From: Paractinoplanes rishiriensis
GTDB taxonomy: Bacteria; Actinomycetota; Actinomycetes; Mycobacteriales; Micromonosporaceae
Direction of reading: 5' to 3'
DNA length: 64,000 nt
NCBI RefSeq assembly: GCF_016862375.1
Contig: NZ_BOMV01000057.1
Coordinates: forward strand, 291,256 to 355,255
The first letter of the stretch is position 1, and every line of letters starts with the position of its first letter. This document shows positions 36,401-43,403 of this stretch, in pieces. The translations under genes were made by a program, and so were the position numbers. The notes under the pieces are model-generated. The model ran no database searches. It saw nothing but the letters and a program-made list of their open reading frames with translations, and had not been told where the DNA came from.

Positions 36401-36747
36401 ACGTTCGCCCGGCGCCAATGGCCGGCCGCCGCGCGCAGCCGCCGATCCGCGTCCGGTGGGATGCCGGAGAGCAGGGACAGCAGGTCGCCGGCCGCGCGTG
36501 CCGCGGACAGCGCCGGGCCGGTGTCCGGTGTGGACGGCGGTCGGAGGCGGGACTGGCCGGGCCAGGCCGAGCGGGTGGCCAGGGCCAGGGCCGCGTCGCC
36601 GTCCGGTGCCAGCCGGGCGAGCAGGCCGGCGGTCGCCGCCGGACTCCCGGCCGCGGCCCGGCACAGCTCGAACCAGGTGCCGGGGCCGAACATCAACCGG
36701 CTGCACAGGGCATACCGGTCGGCGGCCGTGGGCTCAGCGGGCGGCAT
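33445..36747 (-). CDS. Lon-like (S16) domain, membrane segment and WD40-like propeller protein
   Basis: 1100 residues. Residues 1-190 are helical and unassigned. Residues about 190-345 resemble the Lon proteolytic domain: VVWTLTTDGLPCDEVAGGSL then GAAFGVALADL, and LRPVGGLRNKLDEAVRQGLR, the last close to the Lon motif around its catalytic Lys (PIGGLKEKL). Ser256 and Lys306 are the candidate dyad. One membrane helix follows (356-377), then a helical stretch with DPTNALLLQALALRLG as in actinobacterial nSTAND-WD40 proteins, then many propeller repeats (AWSPDGTRVV..VWD, LAPDGTLAIG..LWSV). There is no Walker-type NTPase. Last gene of a three-gene overlapping operon. Predicted membrane-tethered sensor-protease; function unknown. 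Confidence 0.75.
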   Translation of the reverse strand: MPPAEPTAADRYALCSRLMFGPGTWFELCRAAAGSPAATAGLLARLAPDGDAALALATRSAWPGQSRLRPPSTPDTGPALSAARAAGDLLSLLSGIPPDADRRLRAAAGHWRRANVLPTLPLTGAGIEAPRAGAVARRLAVLTDDAAARDRSAYGILCLVLLGLTDAWPGRRREAELPVLFDRRSSGAHGMLRLTLLDGGPPGLYPDPRRMLFLAADTRFAEALDVAWRTGPLHDHCVVWTLTTDGLPCDEVAGGSLGAAFGVALADLARRPPPALRLRNLDRRCAITAELHPDRGLRPVGGLRNKLDEAVRQGLRAILATPTDRDTLPEPLLRDARVRFAADLTAAVRLSRTRINPVFAALVAVLMLATGGAVAAVRESRTAHQRQVAAGLLPAAATLRPADPTNALLLQALALRLGAPGARAALTRALLTNRYAGALTERDDTPCGGRQAWSPDGTRVVTRLNDTVRVWDTARRTVDRTIEVPGRVEGCAFAPDGRTIALAVDDRLTLVSADRATATGIPAHHVQFAPDGLLATLMPDRPMRFWSLADPDRPRALGTLAVTRRDVSGTPPRPPLAFSADSRTMVVAANGRVVLADLTRPEQPRITGTIEISASSVALAPDGTLAIGRTDGIVELWSVRDNAVPHRTQALRPPGPVGLGADSVAFTPNGRHLVTATGGGSEIWQLGDGTPRSLRQLVLSNHQVTGADLAPDGTVALVTDGSGPPSFWRLSDHTVPSALATLPLPLTNINGLAFRPEGSHLLVTAVVGPSLWEVRDQHDPRRTGPAGSGPSGSDAHWPAVFDAGARRYAATDDQGGVGVWSVTPDGRVERTASLPRTGPEELQPLALSPDGTLLVVRAAEPDSSAFLWDVRHLPRQLATLPSSHPAPAVAFTPDGRTLLTVTAPRAADPTIIWWNLTDPARPARLAQRGVADGESPIVVAADGRRTFVTDGTGPGTTWDTADPAGPALLSRQEPPDGADASQGLLHGNALILAVPGAMNVWDVTDPAAPYRAAQLTTGDGTVYHRHVAMTATGLVAATHTPDLVRSQYTNESVVRLHDFRPILDVLADPVAAACRFAGHDLPAELWDRHAPGIPRRPVCG

Positions 36748-37387
36748 CCCGGATCACCTGGCCGAGCGGGTCGTGTGCCGGGCGGTCCGCGAGGATCTGC
36801 CACCATCCCGTCATCGCCGGGTCGGGCGTCGCCCGCACGGACCGGGCGACCGCGGCGTCGTGCGGGTCGACGGTGGCCACGTCGGCCGGCTCGTCGACCG
36901 TCACGTCGAACCACGCGGCCGTGGTGCCGAGACGCAGCGCGGCGACCGCGCCGCCGCCGGCATCCGGCACGAACACCAGGAAGTAGCGCAGGTCGTCGCG
37001 TTCGGTGGCGACCTCGACCGGCAGCACCGTGCCGGCCGGGACGGCGTGCTCCACCCGTACCAGGAACTCGATCTCACCGGGCCCGGACTGCCGCACGGTG
37101 ATCTCGCGCCCCCCGGCTCGCCACTCGTCGACCGCCCGGTCGGCCTCGGTGGACGCGGCCAGCCGCACGCCGGACCGGTCGAAGCGGGGCAGGCGCAGCC
37201 GGTTGCCGTGCGCGGACGGCCGGGTGAGCGGGTTGACCGGGGCCGGCTCGGCGACGCCGGCCGGTGGCGGCCGGCGGAAACCCAGCAGCGACATCCAGTA
37301 GCGCTGCCACAGGCTCGCCGGTGCCCGCTCGGCGGCCGGCCGGACACCGAGGAGCCGGTCGCGGTAGCGGCGCCGGAGCGTGCTCAC
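36734..37387 (-). CDS. uncharacterised protein, middle gene of the Lon-WD40 operon
   Basis: 217 residues, no signal peptide or membrane helix. A basic start (MSTLRRRYRDRLLGVRP) and Pro-rich linker lead to a beta-rich region about 85-190 (GREITVRQSGPGEIEFLVRV, LPVEVATERDDLRYFLVFVP, AALRLGTTAAWFDVTVDEP) that resembles an Ig-like or C2-like sandwich. The tail reads MTGWWQILADRPAHDPLGQV. I do not recognise a family. The end overlaps the Lon-WD40 start by 14 bases and its start overlaps the previous gene (ATGA-type), so the three products are made together and probably act together. Confidence 0.65.
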   Translation of the reverse strand: MSTLRRRYRDRLLGVRPAAERAPASLWQRYWMSLLGFRRPPPAGVAEPAPVNPLTRPSAHGNRLRLPRFDRSGVRLAASTEADRAVDEWRAGGREITVRQSGPGEIEFLVRVEHAVPAGTVLPVEVATERDDLRYFLVFVPDAGGGAVAALRLGTTAAWFDVTVDEPADVATVDPHDAAVARSVRATPDPAMTGWWQILADRPAHDPLGQVIRDAAR

Positions 37388-37722
37388 GGCGTCGTCTCCC
37401 GCTCGGCCGCGACCGCCGGCCGCGACGCGCCCAGCTGGGCGAGCAGCGCCGGAGCCGAGGCGCCCACCGCGATCGCGGTCAGCACACCGGAGATCTGGGT
37501 GTGCAGCACGACGGCGGCCGTCGCGCCGAGCAGGAGCCGGGTGACGGCAACCAGCGAGTCGGCGGCCGGATCGAGGTATCGGGTCAGCGGCGGCAGCCGG
37601 CGTCCCCGGCGCCGGGCCTCGTGCCGGGCCTGCTGCCAGGCGGCCAGGTTGCCCCAGACCGCGACCGCCTCGACCAGCCCACCGCCGACCATGCCGAGTG
37701 CCGCCGCGACCGCCCAGTCCAT
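37384..37722 (-). CDS. small membrane protein, first gene of the Lon-WD40 operon
   Basis: 112 residues with two to three hydrophobic segments (AVAAALGMVGGGLVEAVAVWG, LVAVTRLLLGATAAVVL, GVLTAIAVGASAPALLAQLG). A basic loop between them (QQARHEARRRGRRLP) should face the cytoplasm. This pattern resembles the small membrane proteins that sit in front of effector genes in several actinobacterial operons, but I cannot name a family. Its stop overlaps the start of the 217-residue protein. Confidence 0.6.
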   Translation of the reverse strand: MDWAVAAALGMVGGGLVEAVAVWGNLAAWQQARHEARRRGRRLPPLTRYLDPAADSLVAVTRLLLGATAAVVLHTQISGVLTAIAVGASAPALLAQLGASRPAVAAERETTP

Positions 37723-37755
37723 GCCGCCATTCTCACCTATGTGGACGGACTGGCG

Positions 37756-38052
37756 TCACCGCGCGGCGGGATATCCCGGGATCTGCCGGCGCTGCGCCGC
37801 GCTGGCCGCCCAGTGCCCCAGGTCGAGCAGGCCGGCGACCACGACCCAGAACCACTCCCAGCCGGTCAGGCCGATGCCCGGGGTGTAGAGAACGACGTAG
37901 ATCAGGGTGGCGAACGGCAGGAAGATGATGCCGAGCAGTGGCCAGATGAAAGTGTCGAAGGCCGCGTTGACCAGGGCCGGCCGGGCGATCCAGATGATGA
38001 ACAGACCGAGCCGGGGGAAGATTCCGGCGAACAGCGCGAACAGACAGCCCAT
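37756..38052 (-). CDS. small integral membrane protein
   Basis: 98 residues from ATG 38052, with AGGAGG 7 bases upstream. About three hydrophobic helices (GCLFALFAGIFPRLGLFIIW, WPLLGIIFLPFATLIYVVLY, WEWFWVVVAGLLDLGHWAAS), a pattern common in actinomycete conserved membrane proteins. It ends 33 bases before the 112-residue gene and could be the first gene of the same operon, though the gap and strong own ribosome site leave that open. Confidence 0.7.
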   Translation of the reverse strand: MGCLFALFAGIFPRLGLFIIWIARPALVNAAFDTFIWPLLGIIFLPFATLIYVVLYTPGIGLTGWEWFWVVVAGLLDLGHWAASAAQRRQIPGYPAAR

Positions 38053-38170
38053 GGTCGTCCTCCTGTCGGGCACTCCGGCCTTGATGGTCGCGGCCGGGGG
38101 AGGGCGCGGGCTTCATCCGCCAGGGATGGCCAGGCCGTGCTCCCGGAACTGGTGGCCACGCCGATGCAGG

Positions 38171-38230
38171 CCCCGCCCGAGTTAGCCCCGCCCGGGTAAG
38201 CCCCGCCCGAGTTAGCCCCGCCCGGGTAAC
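38171..38230. repeat. tandem repeat, four 15-bp units (two 30-bp copies)
   Basis: CCCCGCCCGAGTTAG and CCCCGCCCGGGTAAG alternate twice from 38171 to 38230, the final base of the last unit differing. It lies in a non-coding gap immediately in front of an enzyme remnant. Units carry stop codons in some frames, so it is not coding. Confidence 0.9.
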
Positions 38231-38235
38231 CGGGG

Positions 38236-38586
38236 GAGCGGTGGCCGTTCGCGGACGAGCGGCTCGACATGCTCGAGAAGGCCGTCGACGTCATGCGGCA
38301 GCTGTGGGAGGGGGTCGAGACCGCGCATCGACTCTGGGGCACGTCCGGCGTCCCGGGCGAGCTGTCCCAGGTGCTGCCGTCGCCACGGCACTTCGAGCAG
38401 GCCGCCCAGCTGGTCACCCCGGAGATGACCCGCGCGTCACTGCCCTGCGGTCCCGACCCGGCCAAGCATGCCGAGCAGCTCAAGGCGTACGAGGACGCCG
38501 GGTTCGACGAGGTGTACGTGGCCGACATCGGGCCGCACTACCGCGACATGATCGAGCTGTACCGGCGGGAGTTCCTCAGGAGCTGA
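38236..38586 (+). pseudogene. F420-dependent LLM-class oxidoreductase remnant
   Basis: The frame reads ERWPFADERLDMLEKAVDVM then RQLWEG, which is the middle of an F420-dependent (TIGR03557-type) oxidoreductase, and then jumps directly to ETAHRLWGTSGVPGELSQVL and LVTPEMTRASLPCGPDPAKH, DAGFDEVYVADIGP, its C-terminal part. The N-terminal half with the F420-binding region and about 80 central residues are missing. An ATG within gives a 105-residue frame, but it would be only a fragment. The stop overlaps the convergent CBS gene. A deletion derivative, not a functional gene. Confidence 0.75.
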
Positions 38587-38989
38587 TCGCGTCGATGAGG
38601 TCGCCGACCGGCCGGTCCGGCAGGGCGCGGGCCACGTCGGCGACCGCCACGATGCCGGCCAGCTTGTGGCCGTCGATCACCGGGAGCCGGCGGACCTTGT
38701 GCGCGGCCATGGTGCGCAGGACCTCGGTCACGTCGTCGTCGGCGCCGATCGTGACCGGCTTGCCCTGGGCCAGTTCGCCGGCCCGCACCGAGGCCGGGTC
38801 GCGGCCCTGGGCGATCGCCTTGGTGACGATGTCGCGGTCGGTGATCATGCCCTTGAGCCGGTCGTCCTCGCCGCAGATCGGCAGCGAGCCGACGTCCAGG
38901 TCGGTCATCTTGCGGGCGACGTCGGTCAGGCTCTCGTTCTCGCCGGCGCAGACCGCGTCGGGGGTCATGATGTCGCGTGCGGTGGTCAT
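38576..38989 (-). CDS. two-CBS-domain protein
   Basis: 137 residues from ATG 38989 (AAGGA upstream). Two CBS motifs in tandem: TARDIMTPDAVCAGENESL ... VGSLPICGEDDRLKGMITD and GKPVTIGADDDVTEVLRTM ... RRLPVIDGHKLAGIVAVAD. The pair forms one Bateman module that binds adenosine nucleotides. Such stand-alone proteins in actinobacteria (for example the dormancy regulon HRP1 type) are stress induced. Next to a PRC-barrel protein. Confidence 0.88.
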   Translation of the reverse strand: MTTARDIMTPDAVCAGENESLTDVARKMTDLDVGSLPICGEDDRLKGMITDRDIVTKAIAQGRDPASVRAGELAQGKPVTIGADDDVTEVLRTMAAHKVRRLPVIDGHKLAGIVAVADVARALPDRPVGDLIDAISS

Positions 38990-39134
38990 CGGGTGTTCCT
39001 TCCTTCGCTCGTGTGCGGCGCATACCCCGTTCGGGTCGGCGCATGCACGGGTGGCGAAGGTCCGGATCGTCGGCGCCGAACCAGGCGGCCGGGTCGGTCC
39101 AGCAGAAGGTGTGCGGCCCGGCGACCTGGCGCAT

Positions 39135-39147
39135 CCGCCTTCGGCGG
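39135..39147. terminator. weak hairpin downstream of the PRC-barrel gene
   Basis: CCGCC-TTC-GGCGG, a 5-bp stem about 40 bases after the stop of the minus-strand PRC-barrel gene. It lies in the gap before the CBS gene. Low confidence without a T-tract. Confidence 0.3.
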
Positions 39148-39184
39148 CCTGCATGCCCAGGCGCCGGGCCAACCTTGACGGGAT

Positions 39185-39595
39185 TTACCTTGACGGCGGG
39201 GCGGTTCGGTAGCTGTCGCTGTAGTACGTGCCGACCTGCTCCCGGTAGTCCGCGTTGTCGAACGTGTCCTTGTCGTACTCGGGCGAGTCCTTGATCTGGT
39301 CCTTGGTGCGGTCCACGTAGACCTTCCGCTCGTCGCGGTCGATCCGCTGAACCGTCCCGGCGGGCAGCAGCACCTTGCGGCCGAAGATCCACGGGCCGGT
39401 GTCGACCACGATGTAGGAGCTTCCGACCTCGTACGATGCCTCGTCCACCGAGCCGATGTGACCGTCGGTGGCCTCGACGTGGTAACCGGCCACGCTGTCG
39501 CTGGCCACCTCGTCGTCGACGCCGGCGGGCGGACCGTAACCGCTCATGGCGTCCGGGTCACGCCAGATCCAGGGGCTGAACGCATACGGTTGCAT
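39185..39595 (-). CDS. PRC-barrel domain protein
   Basis: 136 residues, GGAGG before the ATG. SDSVAGYHVEATDGHIGSVD, SSYIVVDTGPWIFGRKVLLP and AGTVQRIDRDERKVYVDRTK are the strands of a PRC-barrel, the fold of RimM and of the photosynthetic reaction-centre H subunit. The C-terminal KDQIKDSPEYD is a recurrent tail of stress-associated PRC-barrel proteins of soil bacteria. Soluble; function unclear, probably environmental stress. Confidence 0.82.
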   Translation of the reverse strand: MQPYAFSPWIWRDPDAMSGYGPPAGVDDEVASDSVAGYHVEATDGHIGSVDEASYEVGSSYIVVDTGPWIFGRKVLLPAGTVQRIDRDERKVYVDRTKDQIKDSPEYDKDTFDNADYREQVGTYYSDSYRTAPPSR

Positions 39596-39707
39596 GGTGT
39601 CCTCCTTCGATCTACCGGTTACCTACCCGGCATGAGGACGGCACTAACGGGAAACGACGCCCCGGCGTCGAGATGACCGCGAAGCGCTGGCAGGACCTCG
39701 GCGAGCC

Positions 39708-40370
39708 TTAGGGCACCAGGGGCCCGCGGAGCACCGGCGCGGCGGCCTCGTGATCCCCGTCGAGGTCGCTCCACCGGGCCCGGCCCCAGAGCGCCAGCAT
39801 GACGGTTTCGGCCGGTCCGGCCAGGTCGGTGACCGGCTCGCCGGGCCCGAGCTGCCACGACTGCCCGGCATCGGTGGCGGTGAGGCGGACCGCGCCGGTG
39901 AGCGCCTCCATCCGGCCCAGCCGCACCTGGCGCGGCACGAACATCTCGACCACCTCGGCGACGCCGTCGGCGCACAGGGCGGGGTCGAGGTCGCTGGCCA
40001 GGCCGAGCGCGTGCTCGAGGTCCCAGCGGTGCACCACGGTCTCGTGGCAGCGGCGCCGGCGCCAGAAGGCCACGGTCCGCGGCTCGGCGAACGTCCACGC
40101 CTCGGTGTCCGGGTCCCGCTCCAAGGTCTCCATCAGCACGCGCGAGGTGTCGGCGAACCAGGCCGGAAGGTCGTCCGGCGGCGGCTGGACCTCGTAGCGG
40201 CTGTGGCGCTCGGTCACGGCGGTGGCCGCCCAGAGGTTGCCCTGGCCGAGGTGAACGGCGAGGTCGCGGACGGTCCAGTCGCCGCAGTGCGCGACCGGCG
40301 CGGTGCGGTCCGCACCCAGGTGACCATGAAATCGGTCGAGTTCCCGGCGCAGGATGGCGAGGTAGTCCAT
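39708..40370 (-). CDS. maleylpyruvate isomerase-fold, mycothiol-dependent enzyme family protein
   Basis: 220 residues from ATG 40370 with AAGG 7 bases upstream. MDYLAILRRELDRFHGHL, APVAHCGDWTVRDLAVHLGQ and CHETVVHRWDLEHALG are the DinB-like four-helix bundle with its metal-binding His positions; the C-terminal half is the MDMPI_C domain (LTGAVRLTATDAGQSWQLG, PAETVMLALWGRARW). Family members use mycothiol as cofactor, which agrees with an actinobacterial host. Substrate unknown. Confidence 0.85.
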   Translation of the reverse strand: MDYLAILRRELDRFHGHLGADRTAPVAHCGDWTVRDLAVHLGQGNLWAATAVTERHSRYEVQPPPDDLPAWFADTSRVLMETLERDPDTEAWTFAEPRTVAFWRRRRCHETVVHRWDLEHALGLASDLDPALCADGVAEVVEMFVPRQVRLGRMEALTGAVRLTATDAGQSWQLGPGEPVTDLAGPAETVMLALWGRARWSDLDGDHEAAAPVLRGPLVP

Positions 40371-40402
40371 CCGCCACACCTTACGCACGCAGCGACCGCG
40401 GT

Positions 40403-40429
40403 CGCGGCCGTGCCTGACGCACGGCCGCG
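40403..40429. terminator. hairpin terminator after the GH39-like gene
   Basis: CGCGGCCGTGC / GCACGGCCGCG, a perfect 11-bp stem with loop CTGAC, 11 bases downstream of the stop of the minus-strand glycosidase gene. No T-tract. Confidence 0.65.
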
Positions 40430-40439
40430 CCCGCGAGCG

Positions 40440-42977
40440 TCAGCGCCGGTGTACGGCCGTGCTGACGACCAAGGGGGAGAGCTGGACCGCGTCGATGTTC
40501 GGGCCCCATGCCGTGGCGTTGCCCAGGGTCAGGGCGCCGTCGGCAGTGGTCAGGTCGAGGCGGTAGGACTCCGGCCAGAAGCCGTCCCACGTGTAGTTGT
40601 GACGGAAGGGCAGGCGGGTGGGTCCGGCCGTCGAGCCCGCCTCGGTCACGTCCGCGAAACGGGTGATGGCGTCCGTGTTGTAGGGGTGGCCGGTGTTCTT
40701 GTCGGCCTGGGCGTACCAGACGGTCAGCTGGTGCGGGCCGGGGCGGCCGGCCGGGCGGGGAACGGTCAGCGTGCCGCCGTTGCCGAGGTTGCCCACGTAG
40801 GTGGCCCAGCGGCCGGTGACGACGGTGGCGCCGCCGGCGAGGGTGCCGGTTTCGGCCTGGATCAGGGTGCCCGCCTTGTCAGCGGCGGCGTCGCGTCGCT
40901 GGCTCACTGTGCCCACGGTGACCGGAGCGGAGCCGCGGTTGGTCAGTTTCAGGCGGGTGATGCCGGCCCGCAGGAAGACCGTCGATGTGGAGGTCCAGTC
41001 GCCTCGGCGGGGGATCGTGTAGGCGTCGACCGCCTGGTCCGACAGCGAGAAGGAAACCGTTCCCCGCGCCGAGGCCGCCAGGTCGGTGCTCACCCGGTAG
41101 TAGCCGTCCTCCGCCGCCGCCAGGTAGAACGTCGCCGCGCCGTTGCGTGGCAGGACGGCCGCACCGGAGGGCGGGTCGAGGCGTGCGCCGGCGGTGAGCC
41201 GGGCGGTGACGGCGGGGTGTTCGGCGCGTTCCACCCCGGCGGCGGTCAGCTGGAAACGGTCGAGGGTGACGTCGCTGACGCCGCCCAGGAATCCGTCCGG
41301 GCCGGAGGTGCGCAGCGACAGCGTGTGCCGGCCCGCGGTCAGGTCGATGGGCAGGTCGAGGCGGCCGCGGTACGACCAGTTGAGCGTCGCCGGGTAGGTG
41401 ACCAGCTGACGGTAGGCGTCGTCCACGTAGAGCGCCTGCTGGCCGACGAACGCGTTGGTGCCGTACGTGATCCCGAGTTTGTACTTGCCATTTCTCGGGA
41501 CCTCGACGTCCACGGTGACCCGGGAGCCGGCCTGGTTCATCGAGCCGACGTCGTGGCCGCCGGAGGCCGTGTACTTCCAGCTGTCGTCGTCCTGGCGGTA
41601 GACGGTCGCGTCCGTCACGGTGCCCGCCTCGGCCTCGTAACTCGCCGACCAGGTGGTGTCCGGCCTCGGCGGGGCGCCGGCAGCCGGTCGGATGATTATC
41701 TGGTACGCGGCGAGCTTGTCGCCGCCGGGGAGGTCGACCCGGACCGTGCCGTCGGCCACGGTGGAGCGGGCGGCCGCGACCACGGGAGGTGCACCGGCGT
41801 CGCCCTCATATCCGGACCAGGCCGCCTTGCGTACGGTCACCTCGACCTGGCGCCCGAACAAGCGTGAGTCGACCCCGGAGACCGCCACCCGCACCGGCGC
41901 GGCAGTGCCGCCGAGCAGCACCGTGGCCTGTTTGCGGGAGCGGTCGACGGCGGCCAGGCCCTGCAGCGTGTCGCGGACGCTGGGCTGCGGCGGGGTGACC
42001 CGGACGGTCCGGCCGGTCAGGTCCGCGTACCACTTGGTCAGCCACCAGCCGCCGTTGGCCCGGCTCGCGCGGACCGCGTGGTCGCTCAGGTTGCCGGCGA
42101 GGGTCCAGTACGCCATCTGCGCGTCGACCTTGGTGTCCTCGAACATCGTGATCCACTGGATCATCTGGCCGGGCACCGAGGTGTCCCGGCGGTTGGTGAA
42201 CTCGTTGATCTCGATGGGCAGCGGCGCGATGCCGAGTTCCCGCTCCAGGGCGCGGTAGCGCTGGAAATTGCCGCGGTAATGGGTGAGCGAGTCGGCGCTC
42301 AGCTCGTGCCAGGTGACGATGTCCGGCAGCACGTCGTTGGCCTTCGCGTAGGCCAGGAAGTCGCGCATCCGGTTCTCGATGTAGTGGGTGTCGCCGGGTC
42401 CGGCGATGCGGGCCTCCGGGATCGCGTCCTTGACCGTGCGGTAGACGGTGGTCCAGTCGGCCAGGAACTTGTCCTTCTTGGTGGCCCAGTCCTGGTACCA
42501 GATGCCGTCCGGCTCGTTGAAGATCGTCCAGACGAAACGGGCCCGGTCCGGGCGCTGGGCCACCTTGGCGAGTTGCGGGCGGAGCCGGTTCAGGTAGTCG
42601 TCGATCCCGAGGTCCTGGTACGGCCAGCGGCTGTAGGTGTCCTGGGCGTAGATGTGCACGGTCTTGCCGCCGGAGTCGAACAGCTCGTCGGCGACCACCA
42701 GCGCGTCGCCGTTGGGGTGCTGTTCGCCGTCCGGTGCCTTCTGCGAGACGGCGTGCGGGCGCATCCCGGCGATCAGGTCGCGGGACGGCACGCCCGGGTC
42801 GCCGAGGCCGTAGAGGATGCCGGTGGCGCCGCCGCGCACCTCCCCGGTGGTGGCGGCGAGGTCGACGCGGAGGACCTCGGCCTCGGCGTCGGCGGCTTGT
42901 GCGGGGCTGGCGAGCGCCGGTACGGCAACTATCACGGCGGTCACCAAACCCAGGGCAGATCGGAGCGGAGTCGGCAT
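40440..42977 (-). CDS. large secreted GH39-like (clan GH-A) glycosidase with carbohydrate-binding domains
   Basis: 845 residues from ATG 42977 (AAAGGA 6 bases upstream). Signal peptide to about residue 29. Residues 40-400 are a TIM-barrel glycosidase: GILYGLGDPGVPSRDLI, RFVWTIFNEPDGIWYQDW with Glu155 as acid/base, DIVTWHELS, and LPIEINEFTNRRD with the nucleophile Glu256 or Glu259. Then an Ig-like domain and two beta-sandwich modules typical of CBM35/CBM6 (SYEAEAGTVTDATVYRQDDD, IQAETGTLAGGATVV). GH39 contains xylosidases and iduronidases; the exact specificity is open. Two operators identical in core to those of the GH42/LacI locus precede it. Confidence 0.78.
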   Translation of the reverse strand: MPTPLRSALGLVTAVIVAVPALASPAQAADAEAEVLRVDLAATTGEVRGGATGILYGLGDPGVPSRDLIAGMRPHAVSQKAPDGEQHPNGDALVVADELFDSGGKTVHIYAQDTYSRWPYQDLGIDDYLNRLRPQLAKVAQRPDRARFVWTIFNEPDGIWYQDWATKKDKFLADWTTVYRTVKDAIPEARIAGPGDTHYIENRMRDFLAYAKANDVLPDIVTWHELSADSLTHYRGNFQRYRALERELGIAPLPIEINEFTNRRDTSVPGQMIQWITMFEDTKVDAQMAYWTLAGNLSDHAVRASRANGGWWLTKWYADLTGRTVRVTPPQPSVRDTLQGLAAVDRSRKQATVLLGGTAAPVRVAVSGVDSRLFGRQVEVTVRKAAWSGYEGDAGAPPVVAAARSTVADGTVRVDLPGGDKLAAYQIIIRPAAGAPPRPDTTWSASYEAEAGTVTDATVYRQDDDSWKYTASGGHDVGSMNQAGSRVTVDVEVPRNGKYKLGITYGTNAFVGQQALYVDDAYRQLVTYPATLNWSYRGRLDLPIDLTAGRHTLSLRTSGPDGFLGGVSDVTLDRFQLTAAGVERAEHPAVTARLTAGARLDPPSGAAVLPRNGAATFYLAAAEDGYYRVSTDLAASARGTVSFSLSDQAVDAYTIPRRGDWTSTSTVFLRAGITRLKLTNRGSAPVTVGTVSQRRDAAADKAGTLIQAETGTLAGGATVVTGRWATYVGNLGNGGTLTVPRPAGRPGPHQLTVWYAQADKNTGHPYNTDAITRFADVTEAGSTAGPTRLPFRHNYTWDGFWPESYRLDLTTADGALTLGNATAWGPNIDAVQLSPLVVSTAVHRR

Positions 42978-42996
42978 GGAGAGTCCTTTCAACGCC

Positions 42997-43012
42997 ATGT
43001 GACCGATCACAT
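42997..43012. promoter_or_regulatory. LacI-type operator A of the GH39-like gene
   Basis: ATGTGACCGATCACAT, core GTGACCGATCAC. It matches the GTGAnCGnTCAC core of the sites at 8404-8416 and 8448-8460. It lies 20 bases in front of the start codon, where binding would block transcription. Confidence 0.7.
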
Positions 43013-43020
43013 CCGAGGAT

Positions 43021-43034
43021 TGTGACCGGTCACA
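43021..43034. promoter_or_regulatory. LacI-type operator B, perfect 14-bp palindrome
   Basis: TGTGACCGGTCACA, centred 23 bases (about two turns) upstream of operator A. The core GTGACCGGTCAC is the perfectly symmetrical form of the sites found at the GH42/LacI locus. Confidence 0.75.
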
Positions 43035-43065
43035 TCGACGTCTCTGGAACTCTGTTACGGTTTTG

Positions 43066-43401
43066 TTACCGGTTTCGTCCTTGGGAGAGCGCCTTCTCCA
43101 GCTCGGCCTTGCTCATCGAGGAACGGCCCGCGATGTTGCGCTTCTTGGCCTCGTTGTAGAGCTGTTCCTTGGTGCGGCCCTGGGCGCCGGTGTGCGACCG
43201 CTTGCCGCCGCGGTGCCCCGAGGACACGTCCTTCACCGACGACCGGCTGGCGGTCTTCGACTCGCCGGACCGGGCGCGTTCCTTGTTGACCGTGCGGGCG
43301 GCGATCTCCTTGGCCCGCTTGGTGGAACCGCCGCGGCTCTCCACGCTGTCCTTGATGTGCTCGTACTGCCGTTCCCGCTGGGGACTCGAACCTGCGGGCA
43401 T
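43066..43401 (-). CDS. small basic Rho_N/SAP-like protein
   Basis: 111 residues, strongly charged and mostly disordered (QRERQYEHIKDSVESRGGST, EIAARTVNKERARSGES). The last 35 residues, RTKEQLYNEAKKRNIAGRSS then MSKAELEKALSQ, match the helix-extended-helix of the Rho termination factor N-terminal/SAP motif, a nucleic-acid-binding module. Often labelled plasmid stabilisation protein without evidence. Its ribosome site GGAGG overlaps the stop region of the SRPBCC gene, so it is cotranslated. Confidence 0.75.
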   Translation of the reverse strand: MPAGSSPQRERQYEHIKDSVESRGGSTKRAKEIAARTVNKERARSGESKTASRSSVKDVSSGHRGGKRSHTGAQGRTKEQLYNEAKKRNIAGRSSMSKAELEKALSQGRNR

Positions 43402-43403
43402 GG

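Noticed and set aside
33481..37101. 1200-codon open frame on the plus strand opposite the Lon-WD40 operon
   Set aside because: A shadow caused by extreme third-position GC; composition is Gly/Arg/Ala-rich with no domain, while the minus strand has clear motifs and overlapping operon structure.
37756..38052. fourth gene of the Lon-WD40 operon
   Set aside because: Possible, but a 33-base gap and independent strong ribosome site make it unproven, so it was not merged into the system.
38171..38230. possible CRISPR array from regular 15/30-bp repeats
   Set aside because: Units are contiguous with no unique spacers and no cas genes are nearby; it is a plain tandem repeat.
43375..43401. tRNA-like T-arm sequence GGTTCGAGTCC on the minus strand
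   Set aside because: The 5-bp T-stem does not pair, there is no acceptor or anticodon arm nearby, and the bases are codons 2-9 of the Rho_N-type protein.
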